Shown here: in pieces, positions 7,825 through 16,548 of the stretch
Layout: every line of letters starts with the position of its first letter
How positions within the stretch are numbered: position 1 is the stretch's first letter
From: Frateuria_A sp035944355
GTDB taxonomy: Bacteria; Pseudomonadota; Gammaproteobacteria; Xanthomonadales; Rhodanobacteraceae
Reading direction: 5' to 3'
DNA length: 64,000 nt
NCBI RefSeq assembly: GCF_035944355.1
Contig: NZ_DASZBH010000012.1
Span: 124,001-188,000, forward strand
Position numbers and translations under genes: made by a program
Notes under the pieces: generated by a model
Told to the model about the DNA's origin: nothing
Database searches by the model: none
What the model saw: only the letters and a program-made list of their open reading frames with translations

Positions 7825-9018
7825 ATGCTCGACACGGTGCTGACCTTCCTTTCCAACGGCGTGACCCACGCCGGTTGGCTCGCCATGCTCGTCTACATGC
7901 TGGTGGTGACCCAGCTCACCATCTTCACGGTGACCTTGTACCTGCATCGCAGCCAGACTCATCGTGGTGTGGATTTCCACCCGGTGCTGGCGCACTTCTT
8001 CCGCTTCTGGGGCTGGCTGACCACCGGCATGGTCACCAAGGAATGGGTCGCGGTGCATCGCAAGCACCACGCCAAGGTGGAGACCGAGGAAGATCCCCAC
8101 AGCCCGATGATCTACGGCATCAAGAAGGTGTTCTGGGACGGCGTTTCGCTGTATCGCGAGGCCTGCGAGTCCAAGCAGGACATGGAACAGTACGGCCGCG
8201 GCACGCCGGATGACTGGGTCGAACACAAGCTTTACGGTGCCCATCCGTATTGGGGTCCGACCCTGATGCTGCTGATCAGCCTGGCGCTGTTCGGCGTGAT
8301 CGGTGCGGCGCTGTGGGCGGTGCAGATGGTCTGGATCCCGTTCTGGGCGGCCGGTTTCGTGAACGGCGTCGGCCATTGGGCCGGCTACCGCAACTTCGAG
8401 AGCGCCGATACCGCCCGCAACCTCATCCCGTGGGGCTTCTGGATCGGCGGCGAAGAACTGCACAACAACCATCACGCCTTCCCCAGCTCGGCCAAGTTCG
8501 CCCTGCGCAAGTGGGAGTTCGATATCGGCTGGGCCGCGATCTGTGGGTTGCGTGCGATGGGCCTCGCCAAGGTATTGCGAGTGGCGCCCTCGCTCGATGT
8601 GCGCCCGAACGTGCACCTGCCTGACGCGGAGACGCTCAAGGCCGTGCTTACGCATCGTTTCCAGGCCATGACCGACTACTACCGCGGCGTCATCGTGCCG
8701 ACCCTGCGCGAGGAAGCGGCTCATGCCGGCGACAACCTCAAGTCGATGCCGCGTCGCTTGCGTCGCGCTCTGGCCGATGGCGGCCGTTGGCTCGACCATG
8801 ACGGCAGCGCCAAGCTGCAGGCCGTGCTGGCCAAGCGCCCGACCCTGCGGACCGTGTGCGATTTCCGCACCCGCCTGGCGGCGCTGATGGAGCAGCGTGG
8901 CGCCGAGCAGGCCCTGAAGGGCTTGCAGCAGTGGATCGTCGAGGCCGAGCAGAGCGGCATCCGCTCGCTGCAGGAATTCGCCGCGCGCCTCAAGGGCTAT
9001 CGCGTCACCAGCGCCTGA
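7825..9018 (+). CDS. membrane fatty acid desaturase (delta-9, DesA type)
   Basis: Di-iron membrane desaturase, probably introducing a cis double bond into acyl chains of phospholipids. The three histidine boxes are HRSQTHR (residues 41-47), HRKHH (78-82) and HNNHH (213-217). Hydrophobic helices flank them at about 15-40, 54-72, 145-165 and 165-185. At 397 residues it is longer than the core family because of a roughly 130-residue C-terminal soluble tail, common in Pseudomonas/Xanthomonas DesA-like proteins. TAGACT, 28 nt before the ATG, may be its -10. A strong intrinsic terminator follows. Confidence 0.9.
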   Translation: MLDTVLTFLSNGVTHAGWLAMLVYMLVVTQLTIFTVTLYLHRSQTHRGVDFHPVLAHFFRFWGWLTTGMVTKEWVAVHRKHHAKVETEEDPHSPMIYGIKKVFWDGVSLYREACESKQDMEQYGRGTPDDWVEHKLYGAHPYWGPTLMLLISLALFGVIGAALWAVQMVWIPFWAAGFVNGVGHWAGYRNFESADTARNLIPWGFWIGGEELHNNHHAFPSSAKFALRKWEFDIGWAAICGLRAMGLAKVLRVAPSLDVRPNVHLPDAETLKAVLTHRFQAMTDYYRGVIVPTLREEAAHAGDNLKSMPRRLRRALADGGRWLDHDGSAKLQAVLAKRPTLRTVCDFRTRLAALMEQRGAEQALKGLQQWIVEAEQSGIRSLQEFAARLKGYRVTSA

Positions 9019-9052
9019 GTCCGTTGTTCAAACCAAGGACTCTGTCGACCTG

Positions 9053-9088
9053 AAGAAAAAGCCCGCCACCTCGGCGGGCTTTTTCTTT
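9053..9088. terminator. bidirectional intrinsic terminator
   Basis: The 7-bp GC stem GCCCGCC/GGCGGGC (9061-9067/9073-9079) is flanked by A-rich sequence on the left and TTTTTCTTT on the right. It can stop the desaturase transcript on the plus strand and the convergent DUF3016 gene on the minus strand. Confidence 0.9.
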
Positions 9089-9091
9089 GGA

Positions 9092-9604
9092 TCAGAGCTT
9101 CGCCGGCCCCTTGCCGAGCCAGCGATCGATCAGTCGCTTCTCGTAGCGCAGCGGATCGGTGTTGGCAAAGCCGCCGGGGCTGTCGTACATGAAGGCGGGA
9201 TCGACGAGCTTGCGCTCGCCTTCGCGAATCACCTGCCCCTGGCTGTCGAGCAGGCGGAAGTGCAAGGTCATGCGCGGCGGATAGATGTCCTCGACCACGC
9301 GCACGGGGTTGAGCGCGCCCGCCGAGGGCAGGTAGGACCCGGCGCGGTCGAGGTCGGTCACCACGATGTCGAGCTTCTGGCCGGGCTGCAGCACGGCGGC
9401 CGCCTGCTTTTCCATGTAGCCCTTGAGGGTATCGAGATAGCCGGGGTCGGCACGAGAGGGCGCAAACGCCCTCACCTCGCGTGTTTCGGTGAAATTCTCC
9501 GGATGGTCGTAGCGAACGGTGACCGTACCGCCGCTTGCGGCGGCGACGAGGGTCACCAGAGCAAGGGCCAGGCCGAAGGTCGAGCGGAACGTGAGCTTGG
9601 ACAT
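9092..9604 (-). CDS. DUF3016-family secreted protein
   Basis: A 170-residue protein with a clear Sec signal peptide (MSKLTFRSTFGLALALVTLVAAASG, cleaved near residue 25). The following beta-rich domain is of DUF3016 type: VTVRYDHPENFTETRE, LDIVVTDLDRAGSY, and a C-terminal DPLRYEKRLIDRWLG. Function is unknown; likely periplasmic. The ATG at 9604 directly precedes the signal peptide. It is convergent with the desaturase gene and shares its terminator. Confidence 0.75.
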   Translation of the reverse strand: MSKLTFRSTFGLALALVTLVAAASGGTVTVRYDHPENFTETREVRAFAPSRADPGYLDTLKGYMEKQAAAVLQPGQKLDIVVTDLDRAGSYLPSAGALNPVRVVEDIYPPRMTLHFRLLDSQGQVIREGERKLVDPAFMYDSPGGFANTDPLRYEKRLIDRWLGKGPAKL

Positions 9605-9871
9605 GGCATGTCTCCGGTGACGAAGTGAAGCCACACTACGACGCGGGACGCCAACGCGGCGCGAGGCTTTCCGTCGTCGTCCTAACGTCCGATCGGAGTG
9701 CCGGTGGACCTGCCACAAGGATCTCCCGGTACGCACCTGATCAGGCAGACACCAGGCTGCGCTCGCTCGGGCGGGCCCGGCAGATGGCGCGCCGGGCAGG
9801 GCGGAAAACATGGCGAGGGATGCATCGATCGGCGGATGCCAAGCGGCCGCCGCCCACCACCGCCCAAAAAG
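9605..9871. other. intergenic region upstream of DUF3016 gene
   Basis: No convincing gene, RNA or repeat is seen here. It must hold the promoter of the DUF3016 gene on the minus strand, but no clear -35/-10 pair stands out. Confidence 0.4.
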
Positions 9872-9899
9872 AAAAACCCGCCACGTGGGCGGGTTTTCT
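9872..9899 (-). terminator. intrinsic terminator of rpmB-rpmG
   Basis: AAAACCCGCC (9873-9882) pairs with GGCGGGTTTT (9888-9897) across a 5-nt loop. Read on the minus strand, the stem ends in a T-run directly after the rpmG stop. Confidence 0.85.
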
Positions 9900-9904
9900 C
9901 AAGA

Positions 9905-10072
9905 TCACTTGATCTTGCCTTCCTTGTAGATCACGTGCTTGCGCACGACCGGATCGTACTTCTTGAACTCGAACTTCTCCGGCGTGTTCTTCTTGTTCTT
10001 CTGCGTGGTGTAGAAGTGGCCGGTGCCGGCCGAGGAGATCAGGCGGATCTTGTCTTGGGTCTTGTTAGCCAT
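9905..10072 (-). CDS. rpmG: 50S ribosomal protein L33
   Basis: A 55-residue basic ribosomal protein beginning MANKTQDKIRLISSAGTGHF and ending YKEGKIK. It has no cysteines, so it is the zinc-independent (C-minus) form usual in gammaproteobacteria. It follows rpmB with a 10-nt gap, the classic rpmB-rpmG pair, and an intrinsic terminator follows. Confidence 0.97.
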   Translation of the reverse strand: MANKTQDKIRLISSAGTGHFYTTQKNKKNTPEKFEFKKYDPVVRKHVIYKEGKIK

Positions 10073-10082
10073 GGTTCAATCC

Positions 10083-10319
10083 TCAGACCTTCTCGCCGCG
10101 GGCACGCAGCTGGGCGATCACGGCCTCGATGCCATTCTTGTCGATGGTGCGCAGCGCGGCGTTGGAAACGCGCAGCTTCACCCAGCGGTTCTCGCTGGCG
10201 ACCCAGAAGCGGCGCTCGTGCAGGTTGGGCAACCAGCGGCGGCGGGTCTTGTTGTTGGCGTGCGAGACGTTGTTGCCGGTCTGCACCCCCTTTCCGGTGA
10301 CTTGACATACACGGGCCAT
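10083..10319 (-). CDS. rpmB: 50S ribosomal protein L28
   Basis: A 78-residue protein of the large subunit starting MARVCQVTGKG and containing the family signature RRRWLPNLHERRFWV. A strong GGAGG precedes the ATG at 10319, placing the start. The ORF extends upstream in frame, but only this start fits the family. It is the first gene of the rpmB-rpmG operon and divergent from secB. Confidence 0.97.
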   Translation of the reverse strand: MARVCQVTGKGVQTGNNVSHANNKTRRRWLPNLHERRFWVASENRWVKLRVSNAALRTIDKNGIEAVIAQLRARGEKV

Positions 10320-10620
10320 GAGGGCCTCCGTAATCGGTGTTTTGACCGCCCGTTGGCCAGGGCGGCATCGGCCCAGCGACGCCTGGGGCGCCACGCGATG
10401 GCTGGAGGGTGTTGCGCTTCGAACGGTGGCCGGCAGTGTTCCGCATCGCGTCGCGGAAGGCCCGGTGAGCCGGGGCGGCCAGGAGTCGAGCCGCGTATTC
10501 TCCCGGAAAAACAGGCCCCTGCGCAAGCCTTAGGGGCTATCCCGGATGGCGGGGCCGGCGGATGTATGGAACAATCGTGCTCTTTGCTCCACTGCATTCA
10601 CGATTCCGAGGGATTCGAAG
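10320..10620. other. divergent promoter region rpmB / secB
   Basis: About 300 bases without a gene. It must carry minus-strand promoters for rpmB-rpmG and plus-strand ones for secB. The only AT-rich element near secB is AACAAT at 10570-10575, 45 nt before the ATG, a weak -10 candidate. A short hairpin (GCCCCT/AGGGGC, around 10514-10538) lies before it. Nothing else is recognised. Confidence 0.4.
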
Positions 10621-11127
10621 ATGGCCGAAGTCACGCCCGCCCCCAGCCAGGCCAACGGCCCGGCCATGCCGCAGCTGATGCTGCAGAAGATCTACGTCAA
10701 GGACGTGTCCTTCGAGGCGCCCAACGCTCCGCAGATCTTCCAGGAGATCGGCGAGGACGAGCAGGCCCAGCCGCAGGTGCAGCTGAACCTGGGCCAGCGC
10801 GCCACCGACCTCGGCAACGACCTCTACGAAGTGGTGCTGAGCCTGACCCTGACCTGCACGCTGGGCGAACGCACCGCGTACCTGGCCGAGGTGCACCAGG
10901 CCGGCGTGTTCGGCATCGCCGGCTTCGCCGAGCAGGACCATGCCGGCATCATCGGCAGCTACTGCCCGAATCTGCTGTTCCCGTACGCGCGCCAGGTGAT
11001 TTCCTCGCTGGTGCTGGAGGGCGGCTTCCCGCCGTTCCTGCTGCAGCCGATCAATTTCGACGCGTTGTTCGCCGAACAGCAGCGCCGTGCGATGGGCGGC
11101 GGCGAGGCGCCGACGCTCAACAGCTGA
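10621..11127 (+). CDS. secB: protein-export chaperone SecB
   Basis: Cytosolic tetrameric chaperone that keeps precursors unfolded and hands them to SecA. The 168 residues include MLQKIYVKDVSFEAPNAPQIF and LTCTLGERTAYLAEVHQAGVF, both SecB hallmarks, and the C-terminal FPPFLLQPINFDALFAEQ segment. The ATG at 10621 was chosen because the family starts shortly before the MPQLMLQKIYVKD core. It is followed by gpsA after 12 nt, as in many gammaproteobacteria, suggesting one transcript. Confidence 0.97.
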   Translation: MAEVTPAPSQANGPAMPQLMLQKIYVKDVSFEAPNAPQIFQEIGEDEQAQPQVQLNLGQRATDLGNDLYEVVLSLTLTCTLGERTAYLAEVHQAGVFGIAGFAEQDHAGIIGSYCPNLLFPYARQVISSLVLEGGFPPFLLQPINFDALFAEQQRRAMGGGEAPTLNS

Positions 11128-11139
11128 CGAAGCCGATCC

Positions 11140-12165
11140 ATGCGGGACCAACCGACCCTCGCGGTGCTGGGCGCCGGCTCCTGGGGCACCGCGCTGGCCG
11201 CGCTGGCTGCACGCAACGGCGTGGCCACCCGGCTGTGGGGCCGCGACCGCGCGGCGCTGGCGGCGATGGCCGCCAGCCGCCGCAACCAGCGCTACCTGCC
11301 TGACCTGGAACTGCCCGCCGGGCTGAGTTACGAGCCCGAGCTGGCCGCCGCCGTCCGCGACGCGGACGTCATCCTGATCGTGGTGCCCAGCCACGCCTTC
11401 GCCTCGATGCTGGACGAGCTGGTGCCGTTGCTCGGTCCCGATACGGCGATCGCCTGGGCGACCAAGGGCTTCGAGCCGGGCACCGGCCGCTTCCTGCACG
11501 AGCTGGTGGCGCAGAAGCTGCCGGGCCGCCCGGCGGCGGTGGTCACCGGCCCCTCGTTCGCCCGCGAAGTGGCGGCTGGCCAGCCCAGCGCGGTCACCGT
11601 GCATTCGGAAGACGAGGCCTTCGCCAAGGCGCTCGCCGCGCTGCTGCACGCACCCAACTTCCGCGCCTATTCGGGCAACGACGTACTCGGTGCCGAGCTC
11701 GGCGGCGCCATGAAGAACGTGCTGGCGGTGGCCACCGGTGTGGCCGACGGCATGCTGCTGGGACTGAACGCCCGCGCCGGCCTGATCACCCGCGGCATGA
11801 ACGAGATGCTGCGCCTGGGCCTGGCCCTCGGCGCGCGGCCGGAAACGCTGATGGGCCTGTCCGGCCTGGGCGACCTGGTGCTCACCTGCACCGGCGACCT
11901 CTCGCGCAACCGCCGGCTGGGCCTGGCCCTGGGCCAGGGCATCGCGCTGGACGAGGCGGTGCGCCAGATCGGCCAGGTGGTCGAGAGCGTGGTGACCGCC
12001 GACGAGGTGGCCCGCCTGGCCGAACAACACGGCCTGGACCTGCCCATCGCCAACGGCGTGCGCGCCGTGCTGCACGGCGAGGTCACCCCGGTCGAGGGCG
12101 TGCGCCAGCTGATGTCGCGCGAACAGAAGCCGGAATATCCGCAAGGCCTGTTCGGCCGCAACTGA
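11140..12165 (+). CDS. gpsA: glycerol-3-phosphate dehydrogenase [NAD(P)+]
   Basis: Reduces dihydroxyacetone phosphate to sn-glycerol 3-phosphate, the backbone of phospholipids. The 341-residue protein begins with the nucleotide-binding loop LGAGSWGTALA. It also has the conserved GPSFAREVAAGQPSA and the catalytic region LGGAMKNVLAVATGVADG. It sits directly behind secB with a 12-nt gap, so both are probably co-transcribed. Length and motifs are regular. Confidence 0.96.
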   Translation: MRDQPTLAVLGAGSWGTALAALAARNGVATRLWGRDRAALAAMAASRRNQRYLPDLELPAGLSYEPELAAAVRDADVILIVVPSHAFASMLDELVPLLGPDTAIAWATKGFEPGTGRFLHELVAQKLPGRPAAVVTGPSFAREVAAGQPSAVTVHSEDEAFAKALAALLHAPNFRAYSGNDVLGAELGGAMKNVLAVATGVADGMLLGLNARAGLITRGMNEMLRLGLALGARPETLMGLSGLGDLVLTCTGDLSRNRRLGLALGQGIALDEAVRQIGQVVESVVTADEVARLAEQHGLDLPIANGVRAVLHGEVTPVEGVRQLMSREQKPEYPQGLFGRN

Positions 12166-12287
12166 CGTCTTGCCGCCGGATGCGGCCGCGGCCCGGCGTG
12201 GCCGCACGAACTTGCGCCCTCGACGCGCACACCACCGGTCCCCTTGCTAAGCTCGCGGTTTTGGCCGGCAGGGCGGATCGCACGCGC

Positions 12288-15200
12288 ATGCAGCAACCGG
12301 ACGAAAAGCAGCCCGCCGACCGCGTCTCCCCCCCGGAAGACCAGGCTGGGGGCGGCTTGCCGCCGGCCTGGCGCCGCCTGTTCAGGCCGCCGCCCGCGGC
12401 TGCGGCCGAGACCCAGGTGCTGGGCTTCTTTTTCGAAGTGGTGCCCGAAGAGGGCGCGTCCTATGCCCACCTCGACGTGGCGCCGGTGGCGCTGGGCGTC
12501 GCCGAGCAAGGCCGCTACGTGCGTCCCGCCCCGCTGGACAGCCGGCACCTGGCGCACGCGCCGCTCGAACCGCACGAACAGCACCTCGCGGCCGCCGTGC
12601 TCGGCCTGCCGCAAAGCGTGCGCAAGGGCCGCAGCTACGTGCGGCTGGCCGGCCATATCGGCGATGCGCTGCTGGCGCAGATGCTCGATACCGCGCCGTG
12701 TTTCCTGGGCGGCCTGGCCGGACTGCGGCTCTCGCGCGGCAAGGCCCATCCGCTCGCCTGGCAATGGCAGCTCGAGCAGGACGGCAGCCAGCGCCTGCTG
12801 CCCCGGCTGGGCCACAATCAGCGCCTGCTGCGGCTGGACAACCTGTGGTACCTCGACGCCGAACATGCCTGCGTCGGCCTGCTCGAGGCCGAGCCGCGCG
12901 AGTCGCACTGGCTCGACCTGCCGCCGCTGCAGCACGAATACAGCCGGCCGCTGCTTAAGTCGCTGAAGAACAGCGCACTCGGCCAGCGCCTGCCGCCGCC
13001 GCAGGTGTTCGACCAGCTGCGCCGCGCCGAACTGGCGCCCAAGCCGGTGCTGACCCTGCACGCGCTGACCCGCCACGCGCGCCTGGCCGCCGGCACGCCG
13101 CCGCTGGCCTACGCGCGGCTGGCCTTCGACTACGCCGGCGAGCGCCTGCCCGGCCGCGGCGGCGAGCCGCTGGTGCGCCGCGTGCGCAACGGCCACCTGG
13201 TCGAGATCGCGCGCCGCCGCGCCGAGGAACTCTCGGCCATGGAGCAGCTCGAACGCGCCGGCCTGACCCCCGGCGTGGACACCGAGGGCCTGCCCTGGGA
13301 CCTGGCCGATACCCTGCCCGAGGACGCCTGGCTGTTCCCCGGCAAGGGCTACGCCGGCGCGCTGGAGGTGAACACGCCCGCGCGCTGGCTGGCCTTGCGC
13401 GCCAAGCTCGAGGCCGAAGGCTTCCTGCTCGAATACGCGCCCAGCTTCCCCTTCGAAGTGCTCGAAGGTCCGGTGCGCTGGTACGGCAACGCCACCGAGG
13501 ATGCCGACGACCATGCCTTCGACCTGGAAATCGGCATCGAGGTCGAGGGCAAGCGCCACAACCTGCTGCCCGCCGTGGCGCAGGCACTGGCCGAGCACCA
13601 GTTGAACCTGAGCCCGGCGCCGAACGAGCCGGACGACGCGGTGTGGTACGCGCCGGTGGACGAGCGCCGCCGCGTGCCGGTCCGGCTGAAGGAGCTGCGG
13701 GGCCTGCTGGCGCCGCTGGCCGAGTACCTGGAGCGCCCCAGGAAGAAGCTGCACCTGCCGCGCGTGCAGGCCGGCCGCCTGGAAGAACTGGTCGAGGCGC
13801 TGCCCAGCGGCGGCGAACTGCGCGCGCCCGAGGCGTTGCGCGGCTTCACCGCGCGCCTGCGCGATGCCGCCGAACGCGCCAGCGACGCGATCCCGGACGG
13901 CCTCACCGTCGAGCTGCGCCCGTACCAGCGCGAAGGCCTGCGCTGGCTGAACGCGCTGGCCGAGGCCGGCGTCGGCGGCGTGCTTGCAGACGACATGGGA
14001 CTGGGCAAGACGCTGCAGTTGATCACCCACCTGCTCGCGCTGAAGGCACGCGGCGCGCTGGCGCAGCCCGCGCTGGTGGTGGTGCCGACCAGCCTGATCC
14101 CCAACTGGCAGGTCGAGATCGCGCGCTTCGCGCCCGGCCTGAAAGTGCTCGCGCTGCACGGCCCGCAGCGCAGCGGCGACTTCTCGCAACTGGGTGCGCA
14201 GGACATCGTGCTGACCAGCTATGCGCTGTTGCCGCGCGACGTGGTCACGCTGAGGAAACAGCCGTTCGCGCTGATCGTGCTGGACGAGGCGCAGCAAGTG
14301 AAGAACCCGCGCACGCAGGCCCGCCGCGCCGTGCTCAGCCTGCGCGCGCCGCGCTGCATCTGCCTGACCGGCACGCCGCTGGAAAACCACCTGGGCGAGC
14401 TGTGGTCGCAGGTCGACCTGGCCGTGCCCGGCCTGCTCGGCGACGAAGGCGCGTTCCGCCGCCATTACCGCGTGCCGATCGAGAAACAGCGCGACGAGGA
14501 TTGCCAGGCGCGCCTCAACCATCGTCTCGCCCCCTTCATCCTGCGCCGGACCAAGGCGCAGGTCGCCGCCGAGCTGCCGCCCAAGACCGAAATCACCCGG
14601 CGCGTCGTGCTCGACGGACGCCAGCGCGAGCTCTACGAGAGCCTGCGCCTGACCCTCGCCGACGAGCTGCGCGAGGTGATCGCCCAGCGCGGCATCGCCC
14701 ATTCGGGCATCGTCGTGCTCGACGCGCTGCTCAAGCTGCGCCAAGTCTGCTGCGATCCGCGCCTGGTCAAGCTGGAGGCTGCGCGCGGCGTGCGCGAGTC
14801 GGCCAAGTTCGAATTGCTGATGGACATGCTGCCGGCGCTGCTCGCCGAAGGGCGCAAGATGCTGCTGTTCTCGCAGTTCACCGAAATGCTCAAGCTGATC
14901 GCGGCCGAGCTGGACCGCCGGCGCATCCGCTACGTCATGCTCACCGGCGAGACGCGCGACCGGGCCGAGCCGGTGCAGCGGTTCCAGGACGGCGACGTGC
15001 CGTTGTTCCTGCTCTCGCTCAAGGCTGGCGGCGTGGGTCTGAACCTCACCGCCGCCGACACGGTGATCCACTACGACCCGTGGTGGAACCCCGCCGCCGA
15101 GGCACAGGCCTCCGACCGCGCCCACCGCATCGGCCAGGACAAGCCGGTGTTCGTGTTCCGCCTGATCACCGCCAACACCGTCGAGGAACGCATCGAGGAA

Positions 15201-15311
15201 CTCAAGGCGCGCAAGGCCGAGCTGGCGGAAGCCGTGCTCGAAGGCGGCGGCGCGCGCGAGAAGCTGAGCTTCGACCAGGACGACCTGGACGCGCTGCTGG
15301 CGCCGGGCTAG
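12288..15311 (+). CDS. SNF2-family DEAD/DEAH helicase
   Basis: A 1007-residue Swi2/Snf2-type ATPase, presumably remodelling protein-DNA complexes. The ATPase core starts near residue 550: Walker A is DDMGLGKTLQL (about 566), the DEXX box is LDEAQQVKN (about 664), and motif III is LTGTPLENHLGELW. The second RecA lobe has LLFSQFTEMLK, SLKAGGVGLNLTAAD and DRAHRIGQ. The first 550 residues are an unassigned N-terminal domain rich in Leu and Arg with no SWIM zinc cysteines. The ATG at 12288 is the first reasonable start after a non-homologous in-frame extension. It is convergent with the HAD gene. Confidence 0.88.
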   Translation: MQQPDEKQPADRVSPPEDQAGGGLPPAWRRLFRPPPAAAAETQVLGFFFEVVPEEGASYAHLDVAPVALGVAEQGRYVRPAPLDSRHLAHAPLEPHEQHLAAAVLGLPQSVRKGRSYVRLAGHIGDALLAQMLDTAPCFLGGLAGLRLSRGKAHPLAWQWQLEQDGSQRLLPRLGHNQRLLRLDNLWYLDAEHACVGLLEAEPRESHWLDLPPLQHEYSRPLLKSLKNSALGQRLPPPQVFDQLRRAELAPKPVLTLHALTRHARLAAGTPPLAYARLAFDYAGERLPGRGGEPLVRRVRNGHLVEIARRRAEELSAMEQLERAGLTPGVDTEGLPWDLADTLPEDAWLFPGKGYAGALEVNTPARWLALRAKLEAEGFLLEYAPSFPFEVLEGPVRWYGNATEDADDHAFDLEIGIEVEGKRHNLLPAVAQALAEHQLNLSPAPNEPDDAVWYAPVDERRRVPVRLKELRGLLAPLAEYLERPRKKLHLPRVQAGRLEELVEALPSGGELRAPEALRGFTARLRDAAERASDAIPDGLTVELRPYQREGLRWLNALAEAGVGGVLADDMGLGKTLQLITHLLALKARGALAQPALVVVPTSLIPNWQVEIARFAPGLKVLALHGPQRSGDFSQLGAQDIVLTSYALLPRDVVTLRKQPFALIVLDEAQQVKNPRTQARRAVLSLRAPRCICLTGTPLENHLGELWSQVDLAVPGLLGDEGAFRRHYRVPIEKQRDEDCQARLNHRLAPFILRRTKAQVAAELPPKTEITRRVVLDGRQRELYESLRLTLADELREVIAQRGIAHSGIVVLDALLKLRQVCCDPRLVKLEAARGVRESAKFELLMDMLPALLAEGRKMLLFSQFTEMLKLIAAELDRRRIRYVMLTGETRDRAEPVQRFQDGDVPLFLLSLKAGGVGLNLTAADTVIHYDPWWNPAAEAQASDRAHRIGQDKPVFVFRLITANTVEERIEELKARKAELAEAVLEGGGAREKLSFDQDDLDALLAPG

Positions 15312-15438
15312 CGCCCCGGCGCACGGGCGGCGCTACCGCGGGCGAGGGTGCGGCCTCCCGCGGCGCGTGGTTCACCTGGACGTGCCACGGCGGTGGGAGG
15401 CCGGCTCGTTGCAATAGGCAAAGCGGGTGCGCGCGCGA

Positions 15439-16122
15439 TCAATCCCGCGCGGCGACTTCGTCGATGTGCCGCAGCAGGTCGGCCGGATCCTCGTAGACGC
15501 GGAAGGCGCCCGCACGCTCCAGCTCTTCCTGGCCGTAGCCGCCGGAGAGCAGGCCCACGCCCAGCGCATGGCAGCGGCGCGCCGCGAGCATGTCCCAGAT
15601 GCTGTCGCCAAGCACCAGCGCATGGCGGATGTCCGCGCCGAGCCGTTCGGCGGCGGCCACGAACAGGTCCGGGTCGGGCTTGGCGTGGCGTACGTCGTCG
15701 CGCGTGACCACCGGCACCTTCGAGGGGTCCACGCCGAGCGCCTCCAGGTTGTGCGCTGCCGTCTGCATGCGGCCGCTGGTGGCGATCGCCCACGGCAGGC
15801 CGGCCTCGGTGAGCCATGCCAGCAGCTCGCGCGCGCCGGGCAGCGGCCGCACGCCGCCGGCTTCGGCGCGCCGGGCGTACGCCTCGGCGTGCCAGCGGCG
15901 CAGCCGCGCCACGCGCTCCTCGGTGATCTCGATGCCGGTCTCGCGCAGCAGGATCTGCGTGAACAGGCCGCCGCTCATGCCGATCTTGCGGTGGATGCGC
16001 CACACCGAGAGCTCGACGCCCTCGCGGTCCAGCGCCTCTTTCCATGCCAGCACGTGCTGATAGACGCTGTCCACCAGCGTGCCGTCGAGGTCGAAAAGGA
16101 AGGCGGTTTTGGGAAGGCTCAT
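15439..16122 (-). CDS. HAD-superfamily hydrolase (phosphatase, PGP/Gph-like)
   Basis: A 227-residue haloacid dehalogenase-type phosphatase. Motif I is FLFDLDGTLVDS (residues 8-19), motif II IATSGR, motif III K in HAKPDPDLF, and motif IV GDSIWDM. A helical cap lies between motifs I and II, so it is a subfamily I member, acting on a small phosphorylated metabolite that cannot be deduced. The ATG at 16122 lies directly before the family N-terminus. It follows the small secreted-protein gene with a 17-nt gap and is probably cotranscribed with it. Confidence 0.88.
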   Translation of the reverse strand: MSLPKTAFLFDLDGTLVDSVYQHVLAWKEALDREGVELSVWRIHRKIGMSGGLFTQILLRETGIEITEERVARLRRWHAEAYARRAEAGGVRPLPGARELLAWLTEAGLPWAIATSGRMQTAAHNLEALGVDPSKVPVVTRDDVRHAKPDPDLFVAAAERLGADIRHALVLGDSIWDMLAARRCHALGVGLLSGGYGQEELERAGAFRVYEDPADLLRHIDEVAARD

Positions 16123-16139
16123 CGGATGTCCGTGGAGGG

Positions 16140-16496
16140 TCAAGACCGGGAACGCCCGGACGGGTGCGGCAGGCCGACCTCGGCCAGCCGTCGGCGCCAT
16201 GCGCCGCATGGTTGCGCGCCGGTCCCGCCGGCCACGGTCGCGGCCAGGCCTTGGCCAGTGGACGTCAGGCTGGCCAGGAAGCGTTGCCGGCCGGCGGCCG
16301 TCAGCGCGTCGAGCGGTGAGGCGGAGGCGGGCGTGTCGCGCAGGCAGGCATCGAGCTGGGCGCGCGAGGCGATTGGCCTGGCCGGATGACGCAAGGTCGG
16401 GGCCGACGCCGCCTGCACCGGCGCTGGCGGTGCGGCCGATGCCTGCATCGCCGCGGCAAGGCACGGCGCGAGGCAGATGGCGCGTGGTCGGTTCAT
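16140..16496 (-). CDS. small putative secreted protein (118 aa)
   Basis: An Ala-rich protein whose first 28 residues (MNRPRAICLAPCLAAAMQAS...) resemble a signal peptide. The stretch RPIASRAQLDACLRDTPASASPLDALTAAGRQRFLASL follows, then a less structured tail with one Cys. From memory it recalls short exported proteins of Xanthomonadales with an ASRAQLDAYL-like motif, but I cannot name a family. An alternative ATG lies two codons upstream. The C-terminal 40 residues look unlike a folded domain, so a frameshift is possible. It sits between glk and the HAD gene on the same strand. Confidence 0.45.
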   Translation of the reverse strand: MNRPRAICLAPCLAAAMQASAAPPAPVQAASAPTLRHPARPIASRAQLDACLRDTPASASPLDALTAAGRQRFLASLTSTGQGLAATVAGGTGAQPCGAWRRRLAEVGLPHPSGRSRS

Positions 16497-16548
16497 CGGC
16501 ATCCTGGGTGAGTCCCCCAAGAATACCGGCCGGGTGCGCAGCCTGCGT

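Noticed and set aside
11667..15125. 1152-codon open frame on the minus strand opposite gpsA and the SNF2 helicase gene
   Set aside because: The translation is rich in Arg, Ala, Gln and His with no domain, typical of the antisense shadow of a GC-rich gene. The plus strand has full helicase and dehydrogenase motifs.
16140..16260. Clear frameshift in the small secreted protein gene
   Set aside because: The tail looks unusual, but I have no reliable homologue alignment to prove a frameshift, so it is only mentioned as possible.
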